From Herbaspirillum frisingense GSF30 (lineage in GTDB: Bacteria; Pseudomonadota; Gammaproteobacteria; Burkholderiales; Burkholderiaceae_D), in contig NZ_AEEC02000018.1 in assembly GCF_000300975.2 (NCBI RefSeq), positions 1 through 64,000 of the forward strand: a stretch of DNA of 64,000 nucleotides, written 5' to 3'. Below, one piece after another: positions 16,098 to 25,349 of this stretch; the stretch's first letter is position 1, and every line of letters starts with the position of its first letter. A program made the position numbers and the translations under genes. The notes beneath the pieces are model-generated. The model made no database searches and had not been told where the DNA came from. It was given only the letters and a program-made list of their open reading frames with translations.

Positions 16098-17042
16098 TCA
16101 GTCGAGCTGGCGCCGCAACCACGCCAGCGCACCCGCAAGGCTGCGGAAATCAGCCAGGGAGCGGCACTGCAGTTGCGGATGACGCTCGCGCAGCATGCGT
16201 GAAAGCGCTGCACCCGGCCCCAGTTCCAGGGCCACGGTGACGCCACGTTCGACGCAGGCGTCCATGCATGCCGCCCACTGGATGGGCTCGGTCAGCTGAC
16301 GCAGCAGCAGGTCCTGTGCCTGTCGGGCATCGGCGACAGCCTGCCCCGTGACGCCGGCCAGCAAGGTGGATTCAGGGTCGTGCCTGACCATGGCGGCCAG
16401 ACTTGCTGCCAGCGGCGCCACCGCTGCCTGCATCAACGGCGTATGCGAGGCCAGCCCGACCGGCAGGGCCGAGCTGCGTGCTCCCATTGCGGCGAGCTCG
16501 ACAGCAGCTGTCTGCAGCGCCGTGTCGCTCCCCCCGGCAATGAGCGTATCGTCGCCGGTAATGATGGCCACGTGCGCGCCATGCCGTTCCAGCGTGCTCT
16601 GCGCCGAAGCCAGCGCAATACCGCCCACTGCCATCAGGCCCTGTGCCGGTTGTGCGCTGGCAGCCTGCGTCATGCACGCGGCCCGCTGTGCCGCCAGCAC
16701 GACCGTGGCCGAGGCCGGGATCACGCCGGCAATCGCCTGGGCCGATAGCTCGCCCACGCTGTAGCCGGCCACCACCGCCGGAGGCCCGGCCAATGCCGCC
16801 AGCGGTTCGCGCAAGGCTTGCCAGGCCGCCAGCTGGGCGGCGACGATCAGGGGCTGGGCATTGCGGTTGGCGTAGAGCTGGGCCGGGTCCGCCAGTACCT
16901 GTTGCAGCGGCGCCTGCAACAGGCCGGCGAGATCACATTGGGCCAGGAATAGCGCGGCCTGCGCATCCTCATTCAGCAGATCGAACATGGCGGGATGCTG
17001 CGCGCCCTGCCCCGGACAGAGAATCGCCAGCCGCATGCTCAT
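16098..17042 (-). CDS. mdcH: Malonate decarboxylase epsilon subunit, malonyl-CoA:ACP transacylase
   Basis: Loads the malonate decarboxylase acyl-carrier subunit by transferring malonyl from malonyl-CoA, starting the catalytic cycle. The 314-residue protein has the FabD-like fold: AILCPGQGAQHPAMFDLL at the N-terminus, the nucleophile serine 95 in VAGYSVGELSAQA, the LASHTPLM histidine region and PIQWAACMDACVERGV near the end. It is the last gene of the mdc operon; its ATG overlaps the mdcB stop by four bases (ATGA). A stretch of about 240 bases without a gene separates it from the next operon. Confidence 0.93.
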   Translation of the reverse strand: MSMRLAILCPGQGAQHPAMFDLLNEDAQAALFLAQCDLAGLLQAPLQQVLADPAQLYANRNAQPLIVAAQLAAWQALREPLAALAGPPAVVAGYSVGELSAQAIAGVIPASATVVLAAQRAACMTQAASAQPAQGLMAVGGIALASAQSTLERHGAHVAIITGDDTLIAGGSDTALQTAAVELAAMGARSSALPVGLASHTPLMQAAVAPLAASLAAMVRHDPESTLLAGVTGQAVADARQAQDLLLRQLTEPIQWAACMDACVERGVTVALELGPGAALSRMLRERHPQLQCRSLADFRSLAGALAWLRRQLD

Positions 17043-17977
17043 CCGCGCTCACCGTCCAGCAGACCGACCTGATGCAGCAGACAGGCCGCCGCCAGCAGAT
17101 CGGCCGCACCGCCCGGTGACAGGCGCTGCGCCACGAAGGCGTGGTGGCAATCCAGCGCTTGCTGCTGCCATCCCGCCCGGGCCGACCCGCCGGCGGCCAG
17201 GAAAGCGGCGCTGCGCGCACGCACCAGCGCCGCGCCGGCCGCACCGCCACGGTGATAGACGTTGGTATCGCTGAGCTGGGCCATCAGGGCGAACAGGGCA
17301 TCGATGCTGGCGCAGGTCCAGTCGCGCCCCTGGGCCAGGGTGGCCTGCAACTGCGGCAAGGCCACCTCGAAGACCGCTGGAAAGCCCAGCGCACCCTCTT
17401 CCCGCGCACCGCCCACCGCATACTGTGCGGCGACCTGCTGGCCATGGCTGGACGGCGCGTGAGGCTGCTCGCCCGCGCCGGCGATACTATGGCGCGCCAG
17501 CGCGTCGCCCCACTGGATCAGCAGGGTGGCTCGAATGACTTGCGGCTGCAGCGGCATCCTCCTTGCCCGACAGCAGGCCGCGGCCGCGCACAGCATGCCC
17601 AGCGCGAAAATGGCACCGCGATGCGTGTTGATGCCGCCCGTGGCGCGCAGCATGCGTTGCTCGGCGCTGATGGCCAGCGTCTGCAGGCGCTGGAAAGGCG
17701 CGGCCTCCAGACCGGCAACGGCGATCTGGTAAAAGTAATGACGCAACGAGAACAGGCTGCGCAGGAAGGTCAGCGCATTCATGTCGGTGTGGCTGCCATT
17801 GTCCACCCGCGAGACCAGGCCGGGCTTGGGATAGAGCACCAGCTCGTGATGCAGGCTGCGCACTGCCAGCCGTGCCAGCACGCGGCAGAAGGCCAGGTTG
17901 TCGCGCTCGGTCCGGCGCTTTTGCAGATGATGGACGGCCGCATCCAGGGTGGCCGGATGTGCCATCAGGCGGCGCAT
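17039..17977 (-). CDS. mdcB: Triphosphoribosyl-dephospho-CoA synthase
   Basis: Makes 2'-(5''-triphosphoribosyl)-3'-dephospho-CoA, the precursor of the malonate decarboxylase prosthetic group, from ATP and dephospho-CoA. The 312-residue protein shows the CitG/MdcB signature: LYPKPGLVSRVDNGSHTDMN, then GINTHRGAIFALGMLCAA, and TNVYHRGG near the C-terminus. The start at 17977 (MRRLMAHP) has GGAGG six bases upstream inside the end of mdcG, giving a 13-base overlap. Downstream it overlaps mdcH by four bases. Its place late in the operon, next to mdcG, fits a cofactor-maturation pair. Confidence 0.93.
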   Translation of the reverse strand: MRRLMAHPATLDAAVHHLQKRRTERDNLAFCRVLARLAVRSLHHELVLYPKPGLVSRVDNGSHTDMNALTFLRSLFSLRHYFYQIAVAGLEAAPFQRLQTLAISAEQRMLRATGGINTHRGAIFALGMLCAAAACCRARRMPLQPQVIRATLLIQWGDALARHSIAGAGEQPHAPSSHGQQVAAQYAVGGAREEGALGFPAVFEVALPQLQATLAQGRDWTCASIDALFALMAQLSDTNVYHRGGAAGAALVRARSAAFLAAGGSARAGWQQQALDCHHAFVAQRLSPGGAADLLAAACLLHQVGLLDGERG

Positions 17978-18684
17978 GGCTGCACCTCCTGCGGCAGAGC
18001 GGCCATCAGGCTGCCGACCCGCTCCAGCGCGACGCGGTTGGCACGCTTGACCAGCACCTGGCCCAGGTCTCCCGCGCCCAGTACCGCCACCTGCCGCCAC
18101 TCCTTCCACGACACCGCAGCGCCATCGGGGAAGACGATCTCGCCATCCAGCGGCAGGAACATCGCCTGCCAGGCCAGCAGGCGCACACCGCCCTCCAGCT
18201 GGCTGCGGCTGCGCGGGCAGAACAGCAGGTCGATATCGGAACTGGCGCGCAGGTAGGGCTCGGCCGTCACCGCCTGCCAGGCTAGCGAACCGAACACGGA
18301 AAGGGCGATGCCGGCGCGCTCCATGTGTTGCTGCAATTCGGCCAGCCCCGCCGGCCAGGACGAGGGCAGACCGCCCAGGCGGGCCGCCACGATGTCGCGC
18401 AGCAGGAACGGGGCGCGACTGGCCGCCACTTCCTGCGGCGTCACGCGCAGCGCAATGCGGGGCTTGTTGCCCTGCGCATCCGGCGGCAGCGCGATACCAA
18501 CGCAGAGCTCATCGGCACGCGCATCGACATCGGTGCGGCGCACCACCACCGGCCAGCGCATGCGCTGCCAGTGCGCCAGGCTGGCGCGCTGGCGCTCGTC
18601 CACGCTGTCTTGCTGCAGGCGCTGCCAGGCGGCGTCGTGCAGCCAGAGCAGGTGGTGCCGCCCGGGATGTTGCGACGGTCTCAT
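17965..18684 (-). CDS. mdcG: Malonate decarboxylase holo-ACP synthase (phosphoribosyl-dephospho-CoA transferase)
   Basis: Attaches the phosphoribosyl-dephospho-CoA group to the serine of MdcC. The 239-residue protein contains a nucleotidyltransferase core, VFGSLAWQAVTAEPYLRASSDIDLLF, with the Gly-Ser and paired Asp residues expected for a metal-dependent transferase. The early LLWLHDAAW and the RRTDVDARADELCVGI block also fit MdcG. Its ATG overlaps the mdcE stop (ATGA), and it overlaps mdcB by 13 bases, so expression should be tightly coupled within the operon. Confidence 0.9.
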   Translation of the reverse strand: MRPSQHPGRHHLLWLHDAAWQRLQQDSVDERQRASLAHWQRMRWPVVVRRTDVDARADELCVGIALPPDAQGNKPRIALRVTPQEVAASRAPFLLRDIVAARLGGLPSSWPAGLAELQQHMERAGIALSVFGSLAWQAVTAEPYLRASSDIDLLFCPRSRSQLEGGVRLLAWQAMFLPLDGEIVFPDGAAVSWKEWRQVAVLGAGDLGQVLVKRANRVALERVGSLMAALPQEVQPCAA

Positions 18685-19421
18685 CCGTTCAACGGCACAT
18701 CATTGGCCACGGCCTGGATGACGCGCTGCGCCCACTTGCGTCCGCCCCGCTCCAACCCCACGGCGGCACGGTTGTCGACGCTGTCATCATTCGCCAGCGC
18801 AGCGCTCAGGGCCTGTGCCAGGTCGTCGTGCCAGATGTCGGCCACGCCGCCCATGCGCAGATAGTTTTCCGGTCCGGGGGCAAACACCGGGTTGCTCCTG
18901 GCCAGTTCGGTCAGGCGCTCTTCCGGGACCTTGGTGATGCGCGCCATGGCCGGCAGGCCCATGACGCGGATGGTGGCATCGGGCAGCGCATAGCAGGCGT
19001 CGGCAATCAGGCCGCTGGTGATGAAGCCGCCCGACAGGGCCTGGTCATAGACCAGGCCGATCACGCGGTGGCCCTGGCGGCGCGCCAGTTCCACGCACTT
19101 GCCCAGATGCGCCATGTAGCTGTTGATGCCCAGCATTTCGTCGCGGTGACGCAGGCGCTGGCCCTGGGTATCGACCAGGATCACGATGGGCCGACCGGGA
19201 TGCTCGCGCACCGTCTGCAGGATGACGCTGGCCTGGGCCAGTGCGATCTCGATGCCGATGGGCGTGTGAGCGGTGGTGCCGACCACGGTGACGGTGCGAC
19301 CGTCGACCTGGGCGGTGCCGGAGAGGAAGTGGTCCTTCTCGCTGATCTGCTGGCCCTGCGGGAACAGGGTCTGTGCCAGCGCGCGCCAGTCGACCTGGCT
19401 CGGGGTGGGTGTTTGACTCAT
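18681..19421 (-). CDS. mdcE: Malonate decarboxylase gamma subunit
   Basis: Forms with MdcD the carboxyl-releasing part of biotin-independent malonate decarboxylase, which decarboxylates malonyl-S-MdcC to acetyl-S-MdcC. The 246-residue protein has the crotonase-like carboxyltransferase fold: TAHTPIGIEIALAQASVIL, PIVILVDTQGQRLRHRDEMLGIN, and GLVYDQALSGGFITSGLIADACYALP with the oxyanion-forming glycines, followed by ARITKVPEERLTEL. It starts nine bases after mdcD and ends overlapping mdcG (ATGA). Confidence 0.94.
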   Translation of the reverse strand: MSQTPTPSQVDWRALAQTLFPQGQQISEKDHFLSGTAQVDGRTVTVVGTTAHTPIGIEIALAQASVILQTVREHPGRPIVILVDTQGQRLRHRDEMLGINSYMAHLGKCVELARRQGHRVIGLVYDQALSGGFITSGLIADACYALPDATIRVMGLPAMARITKVPEERLTELARSNPVFAPGPENYLRMGGVADIWHDDLAQALSAALANDDSVDNRAAVGLERGGRKWAQRVIQAVANDVPLNG

Positions 19422-19430
19422 GGCTCTCTC

Positions 19431-20336
19431 TCAGGCTTTGAAGGGAATGCGCAGGCCCTGGGCCATGGCGGTGAAGGCAGCCGCTTCCAGCATCGGCACC
19501 GTCTCCGGACGTTCCACGCCCAGCTCGGCCCAGATATCCATCGGGTCCTCGGCATGGCCGAAGGTGGCGATGCGACGACGCAGCATTTCCTGTTCGGCTT
19601 CCAGCGCGGCCAATGTCAGCTCGGGCGCGCCGGACTGGGCCAGCGCAGTCAGGGCATCCATGGCGGCCTGGCGGAAGGCGTCGGTGTCATCGCTCACCAA
19701 TTGCTGGCAATCGCCGATCAGGTAGCGATGCTTGCCGCCGGTGGTGCGCCAGACCAGGGCGCGATCGCGCGAGTCGAATTCCTCCACGCCGTTGGCGGTT
19801 TCGATCACTTCCGGCCCGGACATGGCCAGCCTTCCCTCCTCGGACATGATGACCGTGTTGGCGCAGCGGGCGACGATGCCCATGCCACCGAAGCAGCCAT
19901 TGGCACCGCCCACCAGCACGATCACGGGGATGCCGGCGGCGCGGGCTTCCAGCACGGCGCGCATCACCTCGGAGACGGCGATCAGGCCGGCATTGGCTTC
20001 GTGCAGGCGCACGCCACCGGTCTCCAGCAACAGCACCACGCCAGTGGCCTGCTTGCGGATGGCGCGCTTGATCAGGCCGACCAGCTTGGCGCCGTGCACC
20101 TCGCCCACCGCCCCGCCCATGAAGCCGCCTTCCTGCGCGGCAGCCATCACCGGGCGTCCGCCCAGCAGGCCTTCGCCGATGATGACGCCGTCGTCGAAGG
20201 ACACCGGCGCATCCAGTTGCCCCAGGTGCGGGCTCACCACCCGCTGCGCGGGCGGTAACAGTTCATTGAAACTGCCGGCATCGAGCAAGGCCAGGATGCG
20301 TTCCCGGGCCGTGGCTTCCAGATAGCTCGCGCTCAT
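19431..20336 (-). CDS. mdcD: Malonate decarboxylase beta subunit
   Basis: Partner of MdcE in the decarboxylation step. The 301-residue protein shows the carboxyltransferase pattern: SFNELLPPAQRVVSPHLGQL, FDDGVIIGEGLLGGRPVMAAAQEGGFMGGAVGEVHGAK, VLLLETGGVRLHEANAGLIA, and IPVIVLVGGANGCFGGMGIVA split over consecutive blocks. The ATG overlaps the mdcC stop by four bases and is preceded by GAGGAGG inside mdcC, which supports coupled translation. Length is typical of the family. Confidence 0.95.
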   Translation of the reverse strand: MSASYLEATARERILALLDAGSFNELLPPAQRVVSPHLGQLDAPVSFDDGVIIGEGLLGGRPVMAAAQEGGFMGGAVGEVHGAKLVGLIKRAIRKQATGVVLLLETGGVRLHEANAGLIAVSEVMRAVLEARAAGIPVIVLVGGANGCFGGMGIVARCANTVIMSEEGRLAMSGPEVIETANGVEEFDSRDRALVWRTTGGKHRYLIGDCQQLVSDDTDAFRQAAMDALTALAQSGAPELTLAALEAEQEMLRRRIATFGHAEDPMDIWAELGVERPETVPMLEAAAFTAMAQGLRIPFKA

Positions 20337-20647
20337 GCGCCCTCCTCGACCATGGCTTCCACCGCCTGATCCAGGCGCAGGCTGACCACCGCCGGCGTGG
20401 CGCCCATGTCGTTGATGGAGATGCGGGCATCGGCCAGTTGCCAGCGCTGCTGGAAGTCGCCCACCACCGCCTCCCAGATGGCGCCGAAACCACGGGCAGC
20501 GGTCTTGATCTCGATCGCGCAGGCGCCCTTGAGATCGACATTCTCGATCAGCACTTCCAGGTTGCCGGAGCTGACCACGCCCACCAGTTCGGGCGCAGCC
20601 TTCAGGCGGCGGCGTCCTTGTTCAAAGCGAAAATTCAGAGTTTCCAT
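20333..20647 (-). CDS. mdcC: Malonate decarboxylase delta subunit (acyl carrier protein)
   Basis: The 104-residue acyl carrier of malonate decarboxylase. It begins METLNFRFEQGRRRLKAAPELV. The modified serine is expected at Ser27 in VGVVSSGNLEVLIE, where the related family motif is GSGDLEVL; here Ser26 and Ser27 are adjacent and Asp is replaced by Asn. The prosthetic group is made by MdcB and attached by MdcG. The gene starts 38 bases after mdcA and overlaps mdcD by four bases. The start at 20647 is set by family length; longer frames upstream overlap mdcA. Confidence 0.93.
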   Translation of the reverse strand: METLNFRFEQGRRRLKAAPELVGVVSSGNLEVLIENVDLKGACAIEIKTAARGFGAIWEAVVGDFQQRWQLADARISINDMGATPAVVSLRLDQAVEAMVEEGA

Positions 20648-20685
20648 CGTCTTGTTCCGATTGCTTGCCAGTGACTTGTCTTTGC

Positions 20686-22353
20686 TTACCAGTTCCGGAA
20701 GCGCTTGGGCGGGTTGTACAGTCCGCCGGAGGCGCGCACCAGGTCTTTCATGTTCTTGGCGGCCAGCAGGTCGCGGGTGGCCAGGCGCTTGTCCACGCCC
20801 AGGTCTTCGGCGCGCCGGATGATGCCACGGTCGCGCAGGTTTTCCACCATCCGCTTGTCGCGGCCCATGCCCACGGCGGTATAGCCGGCCACGCCACGGA
20901 TGGCCTGTTCGCGCTCTTCGTCGGTGCGGCATAGCAGGAGGTTGGCGATGCCCTCTTCGGTGAGGATGTGGGTGACGTCGTCACCGTAGATCATCACCGG
21001 CGGGATGGGCATCCTGGCCTGCTCGCCCAGTTGCCAGGCATCGAGTTTTTCGACGAAGGCCGGCTGCATGTGTTCGCGGAAGGTTTCCACCGTCTGCACC
21101 ACCAGTTTCTGGCCACGCGGGATGGTATTGCGCCCGGCACGGGCCTGCTGGCCGGCCTTGAGCCAGGCCTCGCTGGCGTGGCGCCGGCCACGTGCATCGG
21201 CACCCATGTTGGGTGCGCCGCCGAAGCCGGCAATGCGCCCGAGGGTGGCCGTGGAGGAATTGCCCTGCAAGTCGATCTGCAGGGTGGAGCCGATGAACAT
21301 GTCGCAGCCGTAATGCCCGGCCGTCTGCGAGAAGGCGCGGTTGCTGCGCATGGAGCCGTCGGGGCCGACGAAGAACACATCGGGTCGGGCGCGGATGTAG
21401 TCTTCCATACCCAGTTCGGAACCGAAGGAATGGATCGATTCCACAAACCCGGCTTCGATGGCGGGGATCAGCGCCGGGTGCGGGTTCAGCGCCCAGTGCT
21501 TGCAGATCTTGCCGCGCAGGCCCAGCGATTCGGCATAGGTCGGCAGGATCAGTTCGATGGCGGCGGTATCGAAACCGATGCCGTGGTTCAGGCGCTGCAC
21601 GCCGTATTCGGCATAGATGCCCTTGATGGCCATCATCGCCATCAGGACCTGGATTTCCGAAATCTGCGCCGGGTCGCGGGTGAACAGCGGTTCAATGTAA
21701 TGCGGCGTGGGCGCCTGGATGGCGAAACCGACCCAGTCGGCCGGGATGTCCACGCGGGGCAGCACATCAACGATCTCGTTGACCTGGGCGATGACGATGC
21801 CGCTGGAAAAGGCCGTGGCCTCCGCGATGGCCGGTGTGTCCTCGGTATTGGGACCGGTATAGAGATTGCCGTGGCGGTCGGCCGCCTGCGCGGCCACCAG
21901 CGCCACGCGCGGCGTCAAGTCGGTGAAATAGCGGCCGAACAGTTCCAGGTAGGTATGGATGGCGCCGATGTTGAGCTTGCCGGCCGAGGCCAGCTTGGCC
22001 AGGCGGCCGGCCTGCGGGCCGGAGAAGGAAAAGTCCAGGCGGTCGGCGATGCCCCTTTCGAACACGTCCAGGTGCTCCGGCAAGGCCAGCACCGAGAACA
22101 GCATGTGCAAGCCGTTCACCCGCGCCGGGTCGAGTGCAGCCAGACCCTTGGCGAGGAAATCCGCCTGTTTCTGGTTGTTGCCCTCGACACAGACACGGTC
22201 ACCGTTTTCCAGCACCGCATACAGCAGGTCGGCCAGTTTTTCCGCAGGGGCGATCTTGCCCTGCAACTGGCTTCCCAATGCGGCGGTGGCGCGTGCCAGC
22301 CGCTGTTCACGGTTCTTCTGGCGCGCATTCCACACGCGTTCGCTACTACTCAT
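20686..22353 (-). CDS. mdcA: Malonate decarboxylase alpha subunit (acetyl-ACP:malonate ACP transferase)
   Basis: Exchanges acetyl for malonyl on the carrier MdcC, regenerating the substrate of the decarboxylase. The 555-residue length is typical. Recognisable blocks include LADLLYAVLENGDRVCVEGNN, GKLNIGAIHTYLELFGRYF, RHGNLYTGPNTEDTP, GFVESIHSFGSELGMEDYIRA and the C-terminal GVAGYTAVGMGRDKRM. The ATG directly abuts the stop codon of the TRAP permease gene (TAAATG), linking transport and catabolism in one transcript. mdcC follows after 38 bases. Confidence 0.95.
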   Translation of the reverse strand: MSSSERVWNARQKNREQRLARATAALGSQLQGKIAPAEKLADLLYAVLENGDRVCVEGNNQKQADFLAKGLAALDPARVNGLHMLFSVLALPEHLDVFERGIADRLDFSFSGPQAGRLAKLASAGKLNIGAIHTYLELFGRYFTDLTPRVALVAAQAADRHGNLYTGPNTEDTPAIAEATAFSSGIVIAQVNEIVDVLPRVDIPADWVGFAIQAPTPHYIEPLFTRDPAQISEIQVLMAMMAIKGIYAEYGVQRLNHGIGFDTAAIELILPTYAESLGLRGKICKHWALNPHPALIPAIEAGFVESIHSFGSELGMEDYIRARPDVFFVGPDGSMRSNRAFSQTAGHYGCDMFIGSTLQIDLQGNSSTATLGRIAGFGGAPNMGADARGRRHASEAWLKAGQQARAGRNTIPRGQKLVVQTVETFREHMQPAFVEKLDAWQLGEQARMPIPPVMIYGDDVTHILTEEGIANLLLCRTDEEREQAIRGVAGYTAVGMGRDKRMVENLRDRGIIRRAEDLGVDKRLATRDLLAAKNMKDLVRASGGLYNPPKRFRNW

Positions 22354-23703
22354 TTACTTGGCTCCCATCAACAGATCAGGCAATAAGGTCGCGATGCCCG
22401 GGAACATGCACAAGAGCAGGACCGCAAGGAACATCAGCGCCAGGAAAGGAATCGTACCCTTGATCACATCGCCCAAGGCGATGTCGGGTGCGATGTTCTT
22501 GATCACGAACAGATTCAGCCCCACCGGCGGGTGGATCAGGCCCATCTCCATGACCACGGTCATGACGATGCCGAACCAGATCAGGTCGAAGCCAGCGGCC
22601 TTCAGCGGCGGCAGGATGATGGGGGCGGTCATCAGGATGATCGACACCGGCGGCAGGAAGAAGCCCAGCACGATCACCATCCCCAGGATCACCGCCAGCA
22701 ACAGCCACTTGGACAGGTGCAGATCCACGACCCACTGCGCCGCCGACTGGCTGATGTGCAGGTAGCTCATCACGTAGGAATACAGCAGCGACATGCCGAT
22801 GATCAACAACAGCATGCCCGATTCCTTGATGGTGGAACTGAGGAAGGGTGCAATCTCGCGCGGCTTGTAGATGCGATAGACGATGGCGATCAGCACCAGC
22901 GCCAGCAGCGCACCCAGGCCGGCGGTTTCGGAGGGTGTGGCCAGGCCGCCATAGAGCGCCACCATCACACCGATCAGCAGGATCAGGAAAGGCAGCACGC
23001 GGGGCAGCATCTCCACCTTCTGCGCCAGCGTGAAATGCTCGTCATCCAGGTAGGCCGACTTGCTGCCACCGGCCGTATAGACCGCATGGGCCAGCTTGTA
23101 CTCCTTGCGCGCCCGATAGACGGCATAACCGGCAAACAGGAACACCAGCAGCACGCCCGGGCCGATACCGGCCAGGAACAGCCGTCCCAGCGACTGCTCG
23201 GCCGCCACTGCGTACAGGATCATGGTGATCGAGGGCGGCAGCAGGATGCCCAGCGTACCGCCGGCGGCAATGATGCCGGCCGCAAACCCGGGCGAATAAC
23301 CACGGCGACGCATCTCCGGGATACCGGCCGAGCCGATGGCCGAGCAGGTCGCCGGCGAGGAACCGGCCATGGCCGCAAACAGCGCGCAGGCAAAGACGTT
23401 GGCGATGCCCAGGCCACCCGGCACCTTGTTCAACCACGCATGGATGGCCGAATACAGGTCCTTGCCCGCCGGGGATTTGCCAATGGCCGCCCCCTTCAGG
23501 ATGAACAACGGAATGGACAGCAAGGTGATGGAAGCGATTTCCTCATAGACGTTCTGCGTGATGGTATCGAGCGAGGATGCCGGCATGAAGAAATACATGA
23601 AACCGGTCGCCACCACGCCCAGCGCGAAAGCGATCGGCATGCCCGAGCACATCACCAGGATGGTGACCACGCCATAGAGCACACCCAGGGTCAGCGGACT
23701 CAT
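22354..23703 (-). CDS. dctM: TRAP transporter large permease (DctM type)
   Basis: A 449-residue inner-membrane protein, the sodium-coupled transport subunit of a tripartite TRAP system. It starts MSPLTLGVLYGVVTILVMCSGMPIAFALG and has the typical many-span layout, with FAAMAGSSPATCSAIGSAGIPEMRRRGY, AGGTLGILLPPSITMILYAVAAEQS and LPPLKAAGFDLIWFGI blocks. The ATG at 23703 overlaps the dctQ stop (ATGA); its stop abuts mdcA. The association with mdc genes suggests malonate or a close dicarboxylate as substrate, replacing MdcLM/MadLM-type carriers. Confidence 0.93.
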   Translation of the reverse strand: MSPLTLGVLYGVVTILVMCSGMPIAFALGVVATGFMYFFMPASSLDTITQNVYEEIASITLLSIPLFILKGAAIGKSPAGKDLYSAIHAWLNKVPGGLGIANVFACALFAAMAGSSPATCSAIGSAGIPEMRRRGYSPGFAAGIIAAGGTLGILLPPSITMILYAVAAEQSLGRLFLAGIGPGVLLVFLFAGYAVYRARKEYKLAHAVYTAGGSKSAYLDDEHFTLAQKVEMLPRVLPFLILLIGVMVALYGGLATPSETAGLGALLALVLIAIVYRIYKPREIAPFLSSTIKESGMLLLIIGMSLLYSYVMSYLHISQSAAQWVVDLHLSKWLLLAVILGMVIVLGFFLPPVSIILMTAPIILPPLKAAGFDLIWFGIVMTVVMEMGLIHPPVGLNLFVIKNIAPDIALGDVIKGTIPFLALMFLAVLLLCMFPGIATLLPDLLMGAK

Positions 23704-24278
23704 TGCACACCTCCGGCCTGCGGGGCGGGAACGGTACCGGTAATGCGCACCAGCACCTGCACCAGCAGTTGCAGGGTCAGCATGCTCATGCCCAGTGCCA
23801 TGAGCGAATACGGAATCCACAGCGGCGGAGCAAAGGTGGATGAGGTGGTCTGCCCTTCCACCCAGGCTTCATGGAACAGCGCCCACGACTTCCAGGTGAA
23901 GAAGGCGCAGAAGGCCAGCGACACCAGGTCGACGATGAACATGCGCACCTTGTTGGCCAGCGGCGAGAGCATGCCGGCCAGGGCCTCAATGCCGATATGC
24001 CCGCGCAGCGACTGCACATAGGCCGAGCACAGGAAGATCACCCCCACCAGCATGAACACCGATGCCTCGTCCTGCCAGTCGGTGGGCTGGTGGAAGAAAT
24101 AGCGCACCACCACCGAATAGGTGAGGATGCACGACGTCACCAGCAGCGCAATCATGCCCAGGAACACGGCCACCCGGTGGTAGCCCTGCAGGAAGGCCGC
24201 CAGCCAGGCCACCGGGGCGCTGGCGGGGACGGCCGGGCGCGCGGCAGCCGCGCCGGGCATCTCGAAACCGTGGCTCAT
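23700..24278 (-). CDS. dctQ: TRAP transporter small permease (DctQ type)
   Basis: A 192-residue protein with four membrane spans beginning near residue 30 (FLGMIALLVTSCILTYSVVVRYFF, then FMLVGVIFLCSAYVQSLRGHIGIEAL). HIGIE is the usual DctQ signature. A short Ala/Pro-rich N-terminal tail precedes the first span. The gene overlaps both dctP upstream and dctM downstream by four bases. It pairs with DctM in the membrane complex that takes substrate from the periplasmic DctP. Confidence 0.92.
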   Translation of the reverse strand: MSHGFEMPGAAAARPAVPASAPVAWLAAFLQGYHRVAVFLGMIALLVTSCILTYSVVVRYFFHQPTDWQDEASVFMLVGVIFLCSAYVQSLRGHIGIEALAGMLSPLANKVRMFIVDLVSLAFCAFFTWKSWALFHEAWVEGQTTSSTFAPPLWIPYSLMALGMSMLTLQLLVQVLVRITGTVPAPQAGGVQ

Positions 24279-25297
24279 ACGGTCTTCTCCGCCAGGGCCA
24301 GCAGCTTGGCGCAGCTGGCATTACGGCCGGCGAAGTCCTTCCAGGCGGTATTGCGGGCGATGTCCTGCCACTTCTTGACGACCTCGGCATTCAGATCGAC
24401 CACCTTGGCGCCCGCCTTCTGGTACACCTGGGCCACGGCGATATCGTCAGCCTGCGCGGCCTTGGTGGCGAACTGTTCCATCTCCGCACCCACGGTCATG
24501 ATGACCGCCTGCTGGTCCTTGGGCAGCTTGTCGAAGACGGCCTTGGACATCATCAGCGGTTCAAACATGTACCAGTAGGCTTTGTCACGGCCGGTGGTGA
24601 GGGCCTTGGCGACCTCTTCCAGGCGGAACGACATGAAGGACGTCGACGAGGTCATCGCCGCATCCATGGCCCCGGTCTGCATGGCGGCATAGATTTCGTT
24701 GGAAGGCAGCGTGACCACGGCCGCACCGGCTTCCTTCAGGATCAGGTCCATCTCGCGGGAGCCGCCGCGCACCTTCATGCCCTTGGCATCGGCCGGATCG
24801 ACGATGGGCTTGCCGCGCGAGGCCACGCCCCCGGCCTGCCAGATCCAGCTGACGATGACCACGCCCTTCTCGCCCAGCACCCGGGCCAGCTCCTTGCCGA
24901 CTTCGGCATTCTTCCAGGAGGCCCCCTGCTGATAGGAGGTCACCAGGCCGGGCATCAGGCCGATATTGGTTTCCGGGACTTCGCCACCGGCATAGTTCAG
25001 CGGCACCAGCGACATGTCCAGCGCGCCCTTGCGCATGGCCGAGAACTGCGCGTTGGTCTTCATCAGCGACGAACCGGGATAGATCTCGAATTTCAGCGCG
25101 CCCTTGGTGCTCTCGCTGACCTGCTGGGCAAACATGCGCACCAGACGATCGCGGAAATCGCCCTCGGTGATGGTGCCACCGGGAAACTGGTGTGAAATCT
25201 TCAGGCTGGCCGATTGCGCCCAGGCGGACGGGATGGTGCTGGCAAGCGGTGCGGCGGCGAGTGCGCCAAGGAATTGGCGGCGGGTGAATGCGCTCAT
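24275..25297 (-). CDS. dctP: TRAP transporter substrate-binding protein (DctP type), Tat signal
   Basis: A 340-residue periplasmic binding protein. The N-terminus MSAFTRRQFLGALAAAPLAST carries a twin-arginine motif (TRRQFLG), so export is probably by the Tat path. Family blocks are LKISHQFPGGTITEGDFRDRLVRMF, LKFEIYPGSSLMKTNAQFSAMRKGALDM, GMKVRGGSREMDLILKEAGAAVV and LPSNEIYAAMQTGAMDA, each a DctP hallmark including the ligand-binding Arg. It is the first gene of the ten-gene transport and malonate decarboxylase operon; the promoter region and GntR operator lie just upstream. Confidence 0.93.
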   Translation of the reverse strand: MSAFTRRQFLGALAAAPLASTIPSAWAQSASLKISHQFPGGTITEGDFRDRLVRMFAQQVSESTKGALKFEIYPGSSLMKTNAQFSAMRKGALDMSLVPLNYAGGEVPETNIGLMPGLVTSYQQGASWKNAEVGKELARVLGEKGVVIVSWIWQAGGVASRGKPIVDPADAKGMKVRGGSREMDLILKEAGAAVVTLPSNEIYAAMQTGAMDAAMTSSTSFMSFRLEEVAKALTTGRDKAYWYMFEPLMMSKAVFDKLPKDQQAVIMTVGAEMEQFATKAAQADDIAVAQVYQKAGAKVVDLNAEVVKKWQDIARNTAWKDFAGRNASCAKLLALAEKTV

Positions 25298-25349
25298 GCG
25301 GGTGTCTCCTCCAGGATTGATGGAACTACGTGTGTTTTTATGCTCTCAT

